64,000 nt of DNA from an uncultured Shewanella sp. (GCF_947501665.1 NZ_CANMWS010000016.1:62001-126000), one strand, 5' to 3'; positions 19,390 through 29,794 are shown, counted from the stretch's first letter. The notes: generated from the letters alone by a model not told the origin. Numbers and translations are program-made.

Positions 19390-19833
19390 GTGAATGATGC
19401 TATTGAGTATCAAAAGGGGGAGCTCTATGTTAAAGGTGTATTAAGACTGGCAAAAGCTTGCTTATCTTACTCGTTTTATCAGTTATTGTGTTTTCCAGTG
19501 TTTTCAAAAAATCCAGAGTTTATGCTAATCATTTTAGAGTAATAGGTTGATTCTATATATAATATAGCATTTGTTATAACTGCAAATGCATTAATAAATA
19601 GGATGCAACATAGTAAATTAGTATTACATGTAGAGTTAATTCAATCCATTAGATCAGTGATATTTCCTACTTACGACCCATGAAAGCTGCTTATTAAGTT
19701 GTTAATATTTTGTTGCCAGTTGCCAGTTGCCAGTTGCCAGTTGCCAGTTGCCAGTTGCCAGTTAATAACTCAATTGATAGCTATATATTTATTAACCATT
19801 TGATTTTATATGGAAATCGATCTGGAGTTGAAT
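19390..19833. other. Intergenic region upstream of the large lipoprotein gene
   Basis: About 440 bp, AT-rich, with no gene. Its main feature is the 7-bp tandem repeat at 19713-19761, listed separately, about 70 bases ahead of the lipoprotein start. The start at 19834 is preceded by CTGGAG. Confidence 0.6.
19713..19761 (+). repeat. Heptanucleotide tandem repeat (TTGCCAG)x7
   Basis: Seven perfect head-to-tail copies of TTGCCAG, followed by a further TT. It lies 72 bases upstream of the start codon of a large surface lipoprotein gene, between sequences that could be promoter elements. Perfect short repeats in this position are prone to slipped-strand change. Confidence 0.97.
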
Positions 19834-22800
19834 ATGCGTAATATTAAAATCGCTAAATCACATACAAGCCTTTCTTCTTATTTTTCTTTTAATACTACAG
19901 CATTATTGCTGGTACTTATTTTAGTGGGGTGTGGAGGAGATGATAGTGGCTCTTCTACGTCATCAAATACGGCCTCTGATACAACCACCACAAGTGCCTC
20001 TGACGATGCTAGCAGTGATAACACATCAACAGCGAGTGATGATACATCATCAAGTGATTCAAGTACGAGTAACGATAGTGAGGTGAGTGACACATTATTA
20101 TCGCCAAGTGTATTTACAGTACAGCAAGGGGATACTATCTCCATTGACTTAGACGGCCTTTTTGAGAGTGACTATGTCATCAGCATTGCAGCAAATGAGG
20201 CTGTAAAGGGTACCATTGCAAATGTCTCAGATACGTCACTTGATTATACCGCTAAGACCCTTGGTGTAGAGGTAATTCCATACACACTGACAACAGATGA
20301 AATGAGTTATCAATCTCATCTGGTACTCTCAGTTGTTGCTGCGGGCAGTATTAATAATGCCCCTGTCGCTCACAATATTACGTTAGAAACTGCCAGTGAT
20401 AAAGCAATCAATATTTCACTCGTGGATTATATAACCGATCTTGACGGGGATGAGTTATTGCTGAGTCAATTAGTGCCAGCATCCGACCGCTTTATGGTTA
20501 ATGGGGCGTTAGGGGTGAGCTTTAGTCCTAATGGTTTTGTTGGCGTGGATCAAGCCGTTTATGTTGTCGAAGATGGCCATGGCGGCCAAAGCTTAGCTTA
20601 TATTGTAGTCAATTCTACCGACGCTAATCCAGCGATGGAAAATATGTCTCCCACTGCCAAAGACTATAGTTTTGTCCTAGATTTAGATTTTAACAAAGAG
20701 CTGAATATTGATTTGAATCAATTGAATTTAATTGATGATGTTGATGGTGACACTTTAAAATTAACGGAAATTTATACTATTAATAACCGTGCAGTAATCC
20801 TTGATGATGTCAATGTTCGTTATACACCAGATACTGTCGGAGTGGATCACTTTAGTTATATGGTGTCTGATGAAAATGGAGGTTATGCCATTGGCACTGT
20901 GACTGTTGTCATAAACGATAGTCGTGCTGATAATACCGCGCCAACAGCGAAGTATGTTCGAGTGGATATGTTTGATAATTCTCCTGTGCAGACATTTTCA
21001 ATTGAAAATTATGTTGATGATATCGATGGCGATGCACTTTATTTGGTGAGCTTGTCAAGCGGCTCTGGGCGTGCATCATTAAATCGTGATGACCCCTTAA
21101 CGATCAATTATGATGCTAATGGCTTTATTGGTACTGAGAGTCTGATATATACAGTAACAGATAATAATGGTGGTTATCAGATGGCGACATTTGAAGTGAC
21201 GGTTCTTGACAGTAATCCACATGCACCAGTGACGCTAATCGCTGAGCTGAATACAACATCAGGGACGGATTTAACGGTTAATTTAGCCGATTATATTGCA
21301 GATGTTGATTCTCTTCAGGCAGATTTAGTGATTTCTAAAGTCAGTGGTGTAACATCACCTGCTCAGGTTTCATTATCTGGACAACAACTGATTTACTCTT
21401 CCAATGCGTTTAAGGGCGTTGATGTGGTCAGTTACCAGGTGAGTGATGGTAGGCATGTGTCTACTGGGTATGTGGTCATTACCGTTAATTCAGACACTAC
21501 TGTAGTGACAGCCAATAATGTGGAGTTAGAAACTTTAGCCGAAACCCCTATTACGGTCGATATGAATGATTTTATTACCGTGACCGATCCCACTATTAGC
21601 GTTGATATTATTGGTATCGTTGGTGCTCAGTTAGGTCAAGTCAAGATAGTAGGAAACACTGTGACCTATATGCCTTATGAGGGGGTTTATGGTACTGAGA
21701 CATTGGTTTATTCAGTGAAGAACAGTCGAGATGCGGCTTATTTTCATGAAGGCCTGATTGAGATTAGTATTATACCGCCAGCATCACCTGTGATTACCGC
21801 ACTTGACTTTGAGCGTACACTCGCAGGTGAATTAATTGCAAGTGTAGGATGTGAGTCCTGTGTTGAACAAGCTTATGAATATCAGTGGACAGTAAATGAT
21901 GTTGTTCAAGCTGACGCTAAAGTGTTTAAGCCTGAATTCAATGGGGCCAAACAAACTGTACGCTTAACGGTATCGGGTAAAGATAAATTTGGACAAACAG
22001 CCTTAGCACAACATGTGATTTATGATATTGATAATTATGTTGTTGATATTGTTTCACATCCAGATGGAACGGCTTTTGCGGCCCTGATGAGTGATAAAAC
22101 CGTGAGGACTTGGGGAGATCCTGCTAAGGGAGGAGACTCATCAGCTGTGGCAGATGAATTGATTAATGTGAAAGCCATTTATGCTACCTCCGGTGCTTTT
22201 GCGGCAGTCACTGAGGATAAAAAGGTTGTTGCATGGGGAGAGGCTTGGAGCGGAGGTGATCCTTATGCGTTTGCACCTGGGTTTTATAATGGAATTGATG
22301 GTATTTTAGGTGAGCTAACGGATGTCGAGCATATTTATAGCACTGTTGGGGCATTTTTAGCCCAAAAAAGTGATGGCAGCTTGGTTGCATGGGGGGTAAA
22401 TACTTATGGGGGGGATCCTCAAAATATTATTGCTGAGGTTGGCCAAGATGCCGCGGTAATAGTAGCATCGCAATCTGAGTTTGTTGTAGCGACGGATGAC
22501 GGTCGTGTTTATCTATGGGGAATATTTTCTCCTAGGCAATTATCGAATCGCATACTGGATATTGATAATATTTATACTACTGAACAGTATGGATTTGCTG
22601 TTGTCAAAATGGATGGCACAGTGGAAACATTGCGAGGAGGACTTAACCGAACAGAAGAAGTTAAATTATTAAAAGATATAGATAGAGTATTCTCTAATAA
22701 ATACATGTTTGCAGGGATCACTTATGATGGCGCCGTTGAATATTGGGGGGCAGATTTCATTGTCGAGAGGTATTTTAATCCCGTAGCGGATAGATTGACG

Positions 22801-23388
22801 CAAGGGGTTGAAGTAATAGTGGGTACGGGTGAAGCATTCGCTGCATTAAAAAACAACGGAGAGGTAGTTGTTTGGGGCGTCCCGTCATTTGGCGGTGATG
22901 CCAGCGCTGTGCAAGATGAGTTAAATGACATCGCTAACGTGTATGCGAATGATAGCGCCTTTGTCGCGGTGAAGCAGGATCCCACCGAGCCTGTTATTGC
23001 TTGGGGAAATGATAATTTTGGGGCTGATGTAAGCGCTATTTCTGCTTCGTTGACTCATGTAAAACATGTCTATACAACACCTAATGCATTCGCAGCATTG
23101 AAAACATCAGGTGAGGTGATGTGTTGGGGGAACATTAATAAAGGAGGAGATTGTACTCAGGTGTCAGATGAGTTGGTGCATATTGATCGTATTTATTCAA
23201 ATGGGTATGCTTTTGCCGCGGTGAGGGACGATGGTAAAATTATTCTCTGGGGAGACGTGAATGCTGGTGGTGATAATGCGAATCTTAATGCGGCATTGGC
23301 ACCTTCTTTCGTGTTTGTATCATCATCATTTGAGAATGACGCGGATGCAATAGTGACACCAATACCGCCAGTGAGACCGAACTTATGA
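19834..23388 (+). CDS. Large surface lipoprotein: Ig/cadherin-like repeats plus RCC1-like propeller
   Basis: This 1184-residue lipoprotein has an N-terminal helix and lipobox LVGC with acylated Cys33, then a Ser/Thr/Asp-rich linker (about 38-85). Residues 90-720 hold tandem cadherin/Ig-like repeats with recurring D-x-DGD and GxDxxxYxVxDxxGG motifs, likely calcium-binding. Residues 733-1165 hold about ten RCC1-like units of the form AFAALxxDGxVxxWG, usually followed by GGD, expected to form a beta propeller. I chose the ATG at 19834 with GGAG upstream. Role is probably extracellular adhesion or matrix binding, inferred from architecture. Expression may vary through the upstream heptamer repeat. 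Confidence 0.88.
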   Translation: MRNIKIAKSHTSLSSYFSFNTTALLLVLILVGCGGDDSGSSTSSNTASDTTTTSASDDASSDNTSTASDDTSSSDSSTSNDSEVSDTLLSPSVFTVQQGDTISIDLDGLFESDYVISIAANEAVKGTIANVSDTSLDYTAKTLGVEVIPYTLTTDEMSYQSHLVLSVVAAGSINNAPVAHNITLETASDKAINISLVDYITDLDGDELLLSQLVPASDRFMVNGALGVSFSPNGFVGVDQAVYVVEDGHGGQSLAYIVVNSTDANPAMENMSPTAKDYSFVLDLDFNKELNIDLNQLNLIDDVDGDTLKLTEIYTINNRAVILDDVNVRYTPDTVGVDHFSYMVSDENGGYAIGTVTVVINDSRADNTAPTAKYVRVDMFDNSPVQTFSIENYVDDIDGDALYLVSLSSGSGRASLNRDDPLTINYDANGFIGTESLIYTVTDNNGGYQMATFEVTVLDSNPHAPVTLIAELNTTSGTDLTVNLADYIADVDSLQADLVISKVSGVTSPAQVSLSGQQLIYSSNAFKGVDVVSYQVSDGRHVSTGYVVITVNSDTTVVTANNVELETLAETPITVDMNDFITVTDPTISVDIIGIVGAQLGQVKIVGNTVTYMPYEGVYGTETLVYSVKNSRDAAYFHEGLIEISIIPPASPVITALDFERTLAGELIASVGCESCVEQAYEYQWTVNDVVQADAKVFKPEFNGAKQTVRLTVSGKDKFGQTALAQHVIYDIDNYVVDIVSHPDGTAFAALMSDKTVRTWGDPAKGGDSSAVADELINVKAIYATSGAFAAVTEDKKVVAWGEAWSGGDPYAFAPGFYNGIDGILGELTDVEHIYSTVGAFLAQKSDGSLVAWGVNTYGGDPQNIIAEVGQDAAVIVASQSEFVVATDDGRVYLWGIFSPRQLSNRILDIDNIYTTEQYGFAVVKMDGTVETLRGGLNRTEEVKLLKDIDRVFSNKYMFAGITYDGAVEYWGADFIVERYFNPVADRLTQGVEVIVGTGEAFAALKNNGEVVVWGVPSFGGDASAVQDELNDIANVYANDSAFVAVKQDPTEPVIAWGNDNFGADVSAISASLTHVKHVYTTPNAFAALKTSGEVMCWGNINKGGDCTQVSDELVHIDRIYSNGYAFAAVRDDGKIILWGDVNAGGDNANLNAALAPSFVFVSSSFENDADAIVTPIPPVRPNL

Positions 23389-23883
23389 TAAAGGCGCTTT
23401 AAGGAGGAGTTGACACTAGACTTAGCTTGAAGACAATCCTCAAGTTGTTGAAGTTATGGCTAGTGTCGAAGTAGTGGATAAAGTTATAGGATTAGGTTTG
23501 CCTGGTTTTTATAACATTGAATCATCACCTCTTTGAGTTAGGATTATTGTGTTTCAAGCTATTATCTGTATGAGTTTTGACTTGATCTTTCATCAATAAT
23601 GATATTAGTAATTTTTATAATAATGAACGGCCACTCTTATCCTTTAACGTGCTGTTTAATGATTTATCCCATTTTCTATATTACCTACTATTGTCTTTAG
23701 TAACCTGATTTGAAAACTGAACCCTTTAGATAAGCCAAAGTCAGTGATTGAATATCAACTGGATGATTTTTGGTCATTTTCAAGTGTCATAATGACGATA
23801 TTATTATTGTTAGCTCGTTTTTTATAGTGGTTGCTAGTATATTAAAGAGGTAGATTTTTCAATGTATCAATTAATAGGCGATT
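23389..23883. other. 495-bp intergenic region, nothing recognised
   Basis: AT-rich, with stops in all frames. I see no clear terminator for the lipoprotein gene, no repeat and no RNA gene. The 3' end must carry the lipocalin promoter. Confidence 0.35.
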
Positions 23884-24420
23884 ATGAAAAAAATATCGAT
23901 GTTAGTGGTTTTGTTTTTACTGAGTGGCTGTTTAGGCATGCCAAAAAATATGACCCCAGTGAAAGATTTTGATGTTAATCGATATGTTGGCACATGGTAT
24001 GAAATTGCAAGGTTAGATCATTCATTTGAGCGAGGATTAACCCAAGTCACGGCGCAGTATATTTTGCGTGATGATGGTGGTGTGAATGTGATTAATTGCG
24101 GTTTCTCGCCTAAAAATGATGAATGGAAAGAAGCGCAGGGGAAGGCTTATTTTGTACAAGAAAGAGATAAAGGCTATTTAAAAGTCTCTTTCTTTGGCCC
24201 TTTTTATGGCTCTTACGTGATTTTTAATTTATTTCCCGAAAAAGTGAGTCAGCAAAATTATCAGTATGCTTTTGTATCAGGGCCAGATCTTTCCTATTTA
24301 TGGTTACTTTCTCGCACGCCAACTGTGCCTTCAAAGGTGTTAACGGATTTTATTGCTCAATCAAAGGCCTTGGGTTTTGATACGGATGCACTTATTCTTG
24401 TTGAGCAAGCCAAACGATAA
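23884..24420 (+). CDS. blc: Outer-membrane lipocalin Blc
   Basis: This 178-residue bacterial lipocalin is a lipoprotein with signal MKKISMLVVLFLLSGC and Cys16 for acylation. Lipocalin signature 1 is YVGTWYEIARLDHSFERG (about residues 39-56), and later family stretches KVSFFGPFYGSYVIFNL and YLWLLSRTP match E. coli Blc, which binds lysophospholipids at the outer membrane. Length agrees with Blc (177 residues). It is a single gene with its ATG directly downstream of an AT-rich leader. Confidence 0.95.
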   Translation: MKKISMLVVLFLLSGCLGMPKNMTPVKDFDVNRYVGTWYEIARLDHSFERGLTQVTAQYILRDDGGVNVINCGFSPKNDEWKEAQGKAYFVQERDKGYLKVSFFGPFYGSYVIFNLFPEKVSQQNYQYAFVSGPDLSYLWLLSRTPTVPSKVLTDFIAQSKALGFDTDALILVEQAKR

Positions 24421-24788
24421 ATATTGAGAGGGTGTTTTTGATTGTGCTGAACAATACAAACTCAATGATATCATATAGTCAATTATTTTAAGTAAGGCTA
24501 ACGTTATATTATTAAGGTTTTAAAAAAATCATTTTACTCATTTGAAGCTAATATTAAACCTTATCAATATTAGAATATGATTTTATTCTATTTTATGTTT
24601 AGAGTGTTTTTTTATATTTATATTCTAGTATATTAAATATAATCTTTATAAGGTGTTGAGCAATGAGATGTATTAAATTTGGTGATGGTTATCTGTTTTT
24701 TTTCTGAATGAAAAATTAAAATAAGTTCATTTATTTTACCTTTGTTTATAATAAGAATCGATTTTAATCTTTATTTAAGGTCAATAAA
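24421..24788. other. 368-bp AT-rich intergenic region
   Basis: Very AT-rich between the lipocalin gene and the glycine-rich protein gene. It has no ORF and no strong hairpin. The 3' end (TTTAAGGTC before the ATG at 24789) carries the ribosome site. Confidence 0.35.
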
Positions 24789-25916
24789 ATGAGAATACTA
24801 ATGAATATTGTAAGGGTATTGATATTTTCAATGCCCTTAGTCGTGTGGGCCGATGATTCAGATTTAACCTGTGAGGCCAATACTACAGAGAGCATATATT
24901 ATGTAAGTTGCCATTTAGGTATCAACAGTACGCCAAGTAAACTGACGATTCAATCGATTCTTGATGGGGCAAACAGTGTCAATGAAGGCAGTACTATTGC
25001 ATTGACAACGCTATCTTATTGGCAAGCTTGGGGAGCAAAAGGAGGTCGAAGTAAAGGTGATGGTAAGGGGAATAATGAAAAAGGTGGACATCGTGGTTAC
25101 AGTGAATTTTTTTCAAGTTTAGAAAGTTTAGGTAGTAAAGGCTCTGCGTTAGCAGTAAAACAGGAAGTTAATATGTTGTGGGGAAAAAATGGAAGAAAAA
25201 CGGAGTCATGCGGCTTATGTACGGTGGGTCGTGGTACAGGAGGTTCTTCGACATTGTTTTGGGTCGATAATACTCAATATAATGATGATGGGAGCGTTAA
25301 AGATGACTCGCCTCGAAAACAAGATATTATATTGATTGCAGGTGGAGGCGGGGGAGCAGGTAAAAGTGACAAAGGTTACGCAGGTGGCCAAGTGTGCCAA
25401 ATTTTATTATCAGATAAGGATGATACTTTTTGTGGGAAAAAGGAAATTCTCGCAAAAAATACTGATAGTACATATGTGATAGGTGTGTATGGAAAAGGAA
25501 AGGGGGATGGAGGTGGTGGTGGAGCATTAGCTGAAGGGGGAAGTCTAAGTGGTAATAAAGGAGAAGATGGTATGGGAGGAAAGGGAGGTCAGTCTGGAGG
25601 GGCAAGCAGCACAACTTGGTATGGTGCAGATAACTTTGAATTTACTGATGACTATAAAGAAGGTAAAGGAGGCCATTCTCGTGCTGGGGGGGGAGGTGGC
25701 TTTGGAGGAGGAGCAAATAGCGGAAATGGTGGGGGCGGTGGCGGTAGCTTTGCGATTAAAAGTGTGGAAGTGAGTGAAGATCTTCAAGCTATTATACCCT
25801 ATTTAAGAGAAAAAAATCACACTCATGGGCGTTCAGGATCTGAAGCGGCAATGACATTTTTTCCTGAGTATGTCACTCAAGAAGTGTCACTTTTAGTTGT
25901 GGAACAGGATAAATAG
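24789..25916 (+). CDS. Secreted glycine-rich protein (ALK/LTK-like glycine-rich pattern)
   Basis: This 375-residue protein has a signal peptide (VLIFSMPLVVWA, cleavage near residue 21) and four Cys early in the mature part. Residues 80-330 are exceptionally Gly-rich, with runs such as GGGGGAGKSDKGYAGG, GDGGGGGALAEGG and AGGGGGFGGG followed by SGNGGGGGGSF. The order of Gly runs, with interspersed W/F and GGHS, recalls the glycine-rich domain of ALK/LTK receptors and related bacterial secreted proteins; this is a pattern match by eye. No catalytic residues are evident. Codon use is skewed to GGA/GGT, as expected from composition. Confidence 0.75.
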   Translation: MRILMNIVRVLIFSMPLVVWADDSDLTCEANTTESIYYVSCHLGINSTPSKLTIQSILDGANSVNEGSTIALTTLSYWQAWGAKGGRSKGDGKGNNEKGGHRGYSEFFSSLESLGSKGSALAVKQEVNMLWGKNGRKTESCGLCTVGRGTGGSSTLFWVDNTQYNDDGSVKDDSPRKQDIILIAGGGGGAGKSDKGYAGGQVCQILLSDKDDTFCGKKEILAKNTDSTYVIGVYGKGKGDGGGGGALAEGGSLSGNKGEDGMGGKGGQSGGASSTTWYGADNFEFTDDYKEGKGGHSRAGGGGGFGGGANSGNGGGGGGSFAIKSVEVSEDLQAIIPYLREKNHTHGRSGSEAAMTFFPEYVTQEVSLLVVEQDK

Positions 25917-25933
25917 AGAGGAACTGAGTTAAT

Positions 25934-25960
25934 AAAGCAGCTGTGAAGCACAGCTACTTT
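25934..25960. terminator. Bidirectional terminator between glycine-rich gene and asnS
   Basis: The sequence AAAGcAGCTGTG-AAG-CACAGCTaCTTT forms a long, nearly perfect stem 18 bases after one stop and 43 bases from the convergent asnS stop, with A/T-rich flanks. Confidence 0.7.
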
Positions 25961-26002
25961 ATTATTTATCATCGGCTTAGCTTCTCTGCTGAGAAAGGGT
26001 GT

Positions 26003-27403
26003 TTAGAAATTAGCCGATTTTGCTGCGCGAGGGAAAGGGATCACGTCGCGAATATTCGCGACACCTGTGACATATGACACAAGACGCTCAAACCCTAAAC
26101 CAAAGCCTGCGTGAGGTACTGTGCCATAACGGCGAAGATCTCGGTACCACCAATAATCTTCTTGATCCAGCTCCATTTCAGCAAGGCGAGCATCCAGTAC
26201 GTCTAAACGCTCTTCACGTTGCGCGCCGCCGATGATTTCACCAATGCCGGGAGCGAGAACATCCATCGCGGCAACGGTTTTACCATCATCATTTAAGCGC
26301 ATATAAAATGCTTTGATGTCTTTCGGGTAGTTTTTAACCACAACGGGCGCTTTAAAGTGCTCTTCGGCTAAGTAACGTTCATGCTCTGATTGCAGATCGA
26401 TACCCCACTCAACATCAAACTCAAACTTTTTACCGCAGTTTTTCAAGATCTCTACCGCATCGGTATAATCCACTTGAGCAAAATCACTGCTGACAAATGA
26501 CTCGAGACGCTCAAGTACGGTTTTGTCGACACGTTGGGTAAAGAATTCAAGATCGTCACGGCGCTCTTCTAATACAGCCTTAAAGCAATATTTCAACATG
26601 GCTTCAGCAAGGGCGGCGGCATCTTCCAGATCGGCAAAGGCCACTTCAGGTTCCACCATCCAAAATTCAGCTAAGTGACGGCTCGTATTTGAGTTTTCAG
26701 CGCGGAAAGTGGGACCAAAAGTATAAATTTTAGACAAAGCACTGGCATAGGTTTCACCATTGAGTTGGCCAGATACGGTCAAGAAAGATTCTTTACCGAA
26801 AAAGTCTTCACTATAGTCCACTTTACCTTGTTCATCACGAGGCAAGTTTTCAAAGTCTAAGGTAGAGACTTTAAACATTTCACCAGCGCCTTCGCAATCG
26901 GATGCGGTGATAAGTGGGGTGGAGACCCAAATAAAGCCTTGTTCATTGTAAAAACGGTGAATGGCTTGTGATAAACAGTTACGCACGCGTGCGACGGCGC
27001 CAATGATATTGGTTCTTGGGCGCAGGTGAGCCAGCTCACGCAGATGTTCTATCGAGTGACGTTTGGCGGCCATGGGGTAAGTGTCTGGATCGTCAACCCA
27101 ACCAGCGACTTCTACTTTTGTGACTTGTAATTCAAAAGACTGCCCTTTACCTGGAGAGTCAACCACTTCACCCGTCATAACAACAGAGCAACCAGCCGTT
27201 AATTTTAAAATTTCGTCATTATAATTGTCTAAATTATTAGGCACTACACCCTGAATAGGGTCAAAGCAGGAACCGTCATAAACGGCTAAAAACGAAATTC
27301 CAGCTTTAGAATCACGACGGGTTCTTACCCATCCGCGTACCGTGATTTGCGATCCAATCGCAAAGTCACCCTTAAATACAGAAGCGACAGATGTAATGCT
27401 CAT
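26003..27403 (-). CDS. asnS: Asparagine--tRNA ligase
   Basis: AsnRS charges tRNA-Asn with asparagine in the cytosol. The 466-residue protein matches the E. coli enzyme in length. It has an OB-fold anticodon-binding domain (about residues 15-100, [22 protein letters not shown]), then the class II core with motif 2 ([15 protein letters not shown]) and motif 3 ([15 protein letters not shown]). The ATG at 27403 has GGAGAG about ten bases upstream. Single gene on the minus strand. Confidence 0.98.
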   Translation of the reverse strand: MSITSVASVFKGDFAIGSQITVRGWVRTRRDSKAGISFLAVYDGSCFDPIQGVVPNNLDNYNDEILKLTAGCSVVMTGEVVDSPGKGQSFELQVTKVEVAGWVDDPDTYPMAAKRHSIEHLRELAHLRPRTNIIGAVARVRNCLSQAIHRFYNEQGFIWVSTPLITASDCEGAGEMFKVSTLDFENLPRDEQGKVDYSEDFFGKESFLTVSGQLNGETYASALSKIYTFGPTFRAENSNTSRHLAEFWMVEPEVAFADLEDAAALAEAMLKYCFKAVLEERRDDLEFFTQRVDKTVLERLESFVSSDFAQVDYTDAVEILKNCGKKFEFDVEWGIDLQSEHERYLAEEHFKAPVVVKNYPKDIKAFYMRLNDDGKTVAAMDVLAPGIGEIIGGAQREERLDVLDARLAEMELDQEDYWWYRDLRRYGTVPHAGFGLGFERLVSYVTGVANIRDVIPFPRAAKSANF

Positions 27404-27658
27404 TGTTGCTTAGCTCTCCAACGAAATGTGTTAATCAAAATGTGATTGTCCATCTTACCCTGATGACGGCTTTTCTCAAGTGTAAACTGAGGTAAGTTGC
27501 AATAAGAGGACAGATATTATGTTTATAGCGGTGATCTAATGAAAAAACTGCAGTGAAAGGGGATAAATATTATATTTTTAGCATTCATTACCTTTCATTT
27601 GCTGTTTTGGCTTATTGAGAAGTAAACCAGAATACAATAAATATAAAGAGTGATTCGA

Positions 27659-28231
27659 TTAATGAGTATCTACATGCTGGCAGAGTAATTCAATAATCGC
27701 TGCTGTCGCGCCCCAAATGAGGTGATGTCGATAAGGAATAAAGTAGATTGGGTAGGTTTGACCTTTTCGAGAAAACGGCTGAACTTGCCTGTGGGCTTTA
27801 TTGAGTAAATACGATAACGGAACAGTAAAATACTCTGCCACTTCTGCTGCATCGAGTTTAGGTGTAAAAGGGGCTTTGACAACCCCTAATATTGGCGTGA
27901 TTTCAAAACCTGTGAGTGTTTTTTGAGCGGGGAATTGACCAAATACCTCAATATTCGTCGAGCAAAGGCCTATTTCTTCCTCGGCTTCTCGAAGCGCGGT
28001 GGCAATAAGATTGGCATCACCTTGTTCCACTTTTCCGCCAGGAAAGCTAATTTGCCCTGGGTGGGCTCTTAAATGCGTGGGCCTGCGTGTTAAAATGAGA
28101 TGTAATTCATTATTAATGGATTGAAGTGCCAGTAACACGGCTGCAGGAATTAATGGCTTTGTTACCATTAAAGGTGGATGCAAGGGGAGTTGATGAACAT
28201 GATAACGGAGCTTAAATTCATTTAACGTCAT
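27659..28231 (-). CDS. nudL: Nudix CoA pyrophosphatase-type hydrolase
   Basis: NudL/YeaB-type enzymes hydrolyse coenzyme A derivatives to 3',5'-ADP and phosphopantetheine. The Nudix box GGKVEQGDANLIATALREAEEEIG contains the GX5EX7REUXEEXG signature, preceded by the subfamily motif LTRRPTHLRAHPGQISFPGG. I chose the ATG at 28231 because AGGA lies 6 bases upstream, giving 190 residues, the usual length; a GTG at 28336 would add 35 residues. It follows pabB in the same orientation, as in E. coli. Confidence 0.93.
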   Translation of the reverse strand: MTLNEFKLRYHVHQLPLHPPLMVTKPLIPAAVLLALQSINNELHLILTRRPTHLRAHPGQISFPGGKVEQGDANLIATALREAEEEIGLCSTNIEVFGQFPAQKTLTGFEITPILGVVKAPFTPKLDAAEVAEYFTVPLSYLLNKAHRQVQPFSRKGQTYPIYFIPYRHHLIWGATAAIIELLCQHVDTH

Positions 28232-28351
28232 TATAATCCTATTAGTGGGCTTTTTTAATCGATGGGTTAACGTTAAATCGGCAATGTTAATAAACAGCAT
28301 AACATTCGTTTTATACCGTGGGTAGCTTTCAGCCACCCAGAATGATGTTAA

Positions 28352-29794
28352 TCACAGATTAAGAGGAGCATGGGAGAGTACGGGTAAGATTTGACTGACT
28401 TTATCATAACTTTCTTGGTATTCTGCCGCGGCAATAGAATCCGCCACAATACCGCCGCCAGCCCAGCAATATAATGTATTATTTTCTGCAACTAAAGTGC
28501 GGATTGTAATGCTGGTGTCCATTTTACCATCTTGGCTGAGATAACCCATTGAGCCACAATAAAGGCTACGTCTTGAAGGTTCTAATTCTTCAATGATTTC
28601 CATGGCCCTAATTTTAGGGGCCCCAGTGATGGAGCCGCCGGGAAAAGCGGCGCGTAGTAATTGTGCTGAACTGGCATTATCATCGAGCTTTGCGGTGACG
28701 GTACTGACTAAATGGTGCACGGCAGGAAAGCTTTCTATATCGAATAATGTCGGCACATGAACGCTGCCCGCTTGCGCCACTTTACCTAAGTCGTTACGTA
28801 ATAAATCAACAATCATAACATTTTCGGCCCTGTCTTTTGTGGATTGACGTAAGGTGTTTGCCGATTGTGCATCTTTAAGGGGATCGTTAAAACGAGGCAT
28901 TGTACCTTTAATGGGCTTAGTTTGAATATGCTGATCACGAAGTTGAATAAATCGCTCTGGTGAAATGGATAATATGGCTTGTTCGGGTAAACGCATAAAA
29001 GCTGAGAATGGCGCAGCATTGGTTGTGCGTAGCTTTTTATAGGCGAGATATTCATCTCCCTGATAGCAGGCATTAAAGCGTTGAGTTAAATTGATTTGAT
29101 AGCAATCGCCACTGTGCAAATACGCTTGTACTTGGTTAAACTTTTCTTTGTACTCTTTGGCTGTGATCTGACTTTGCCAAGCCGAAGTTAAGTTAAATGT
29201 CGTCGCTTTTTTAGCTGGAAAAGCCAAGCGTGTTTGTAATTGATCATATAACGTATTGGCTGCTTGCTCGCCATCATAATGCAATAAATACCAAGCTTTT
29301 TCTTGATAATTGAACATCAGTGCCCAAGCATAAAAGCCCACATTCATCTCAGGTAAGGCGATATCCTGTGCGGCAATTTGTGGGATCTGTTCAATATGAC
29401 GTCCTAAATCATAGCTAAAACTGCCCATGGCTCCACCGCAAAAAGGGAAGGGGGCGGTTTTTTGTATAGGGAACAGTTCGGCTAACGTTTTTTCCAGCAA
29501 TGTAAAAGGATCGTCTTGTGAATGTTGTACCCTTTTAGGGGTTCGGTTATCGCTTTGAAGCTGATTAAGGGGATTTGATTCAAAATACGTTAACTTACTG
29601 ATCTGATCTTTTGTTGTTAGTGTCGCAATAGGGGCGGCGCAAATGATATCGACATGGGCATCACAATGCTTGGCATTGGCTGAATCGAGTAAGATTGCCC
29701 AAGGTAAGTCTGAAAAATAATCAAAAAGGGCTTCTGTGCTTAAATTACAATCAATACGTTGAAAGAATAGGGCATTGTTTGCCGTTTCGCTCAT
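28352..29794 (-). CDS. pabB: Aminodeoxychorismate synthase component I
   Basis: PabB converts chorismate plus ammonia from PabA to 4-amino-4-deoxychorismate for folate synthesis. The 480-residue protein has the anthranilate-synthase-like fold with core motifs PIKGTMPR, DLLRNDLGKVA, FPGGSITGAPKIRAMEII and YCGSMGYLS. The PIKGT lysine is the residue that distinguishes PabB from TrpE-type enzymes. It is upstream of nudL on the minus strand and divergent from the fumarase gene. Confidence 0.96.
   Translation of the reverse strand: MSETANNALFFQRIDCNLSTEALFDYFSDLPWAILLDSANAKHCDAHVDIICAAPIATLTTKDQISKLTYFESNPLNQLQSDNRTPKRVQHSQDDPFTLLEKTLAELFPIQKTAPFPFCGGAMGSFSYDLGRHIEQIPQIAAQDIALPEMNVGFYAWALMFNYQEKAWYLLHYDGEQAANTLYDQLQTRLAFPAKKATTFNLTSAWQSQITAKEYKEKFNQVQAYLHSGDCYQINLTQRFNACYQGDEYLAYKKLRTTNAAPFSAFMRLPEQAILSISPERFIQLRDQHIQTKPIKGTMPRFNDPLKDAQSANTLRQSTKDRAENVMIVDLLRNDLGKVAQAGSVHVPTLFDIESFPAVHHLVSTVTAKLDDNASSAQLLRAAFPGGSITGAPKIRAMEIIEELEPSRRSLYCGSMGYLSQDGKMDTSITIRTLVAENNTLYCWAGGGIVADSIAAAEYQESYDKVSQILPVLSHAPLNL

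Noticed and set aside
25215-25787. Antisense and shifted frames in the glycine-rich gene
   Set aside because: GGN-rich coding sequence leaves other frames open by composition; the products are low-complexity.
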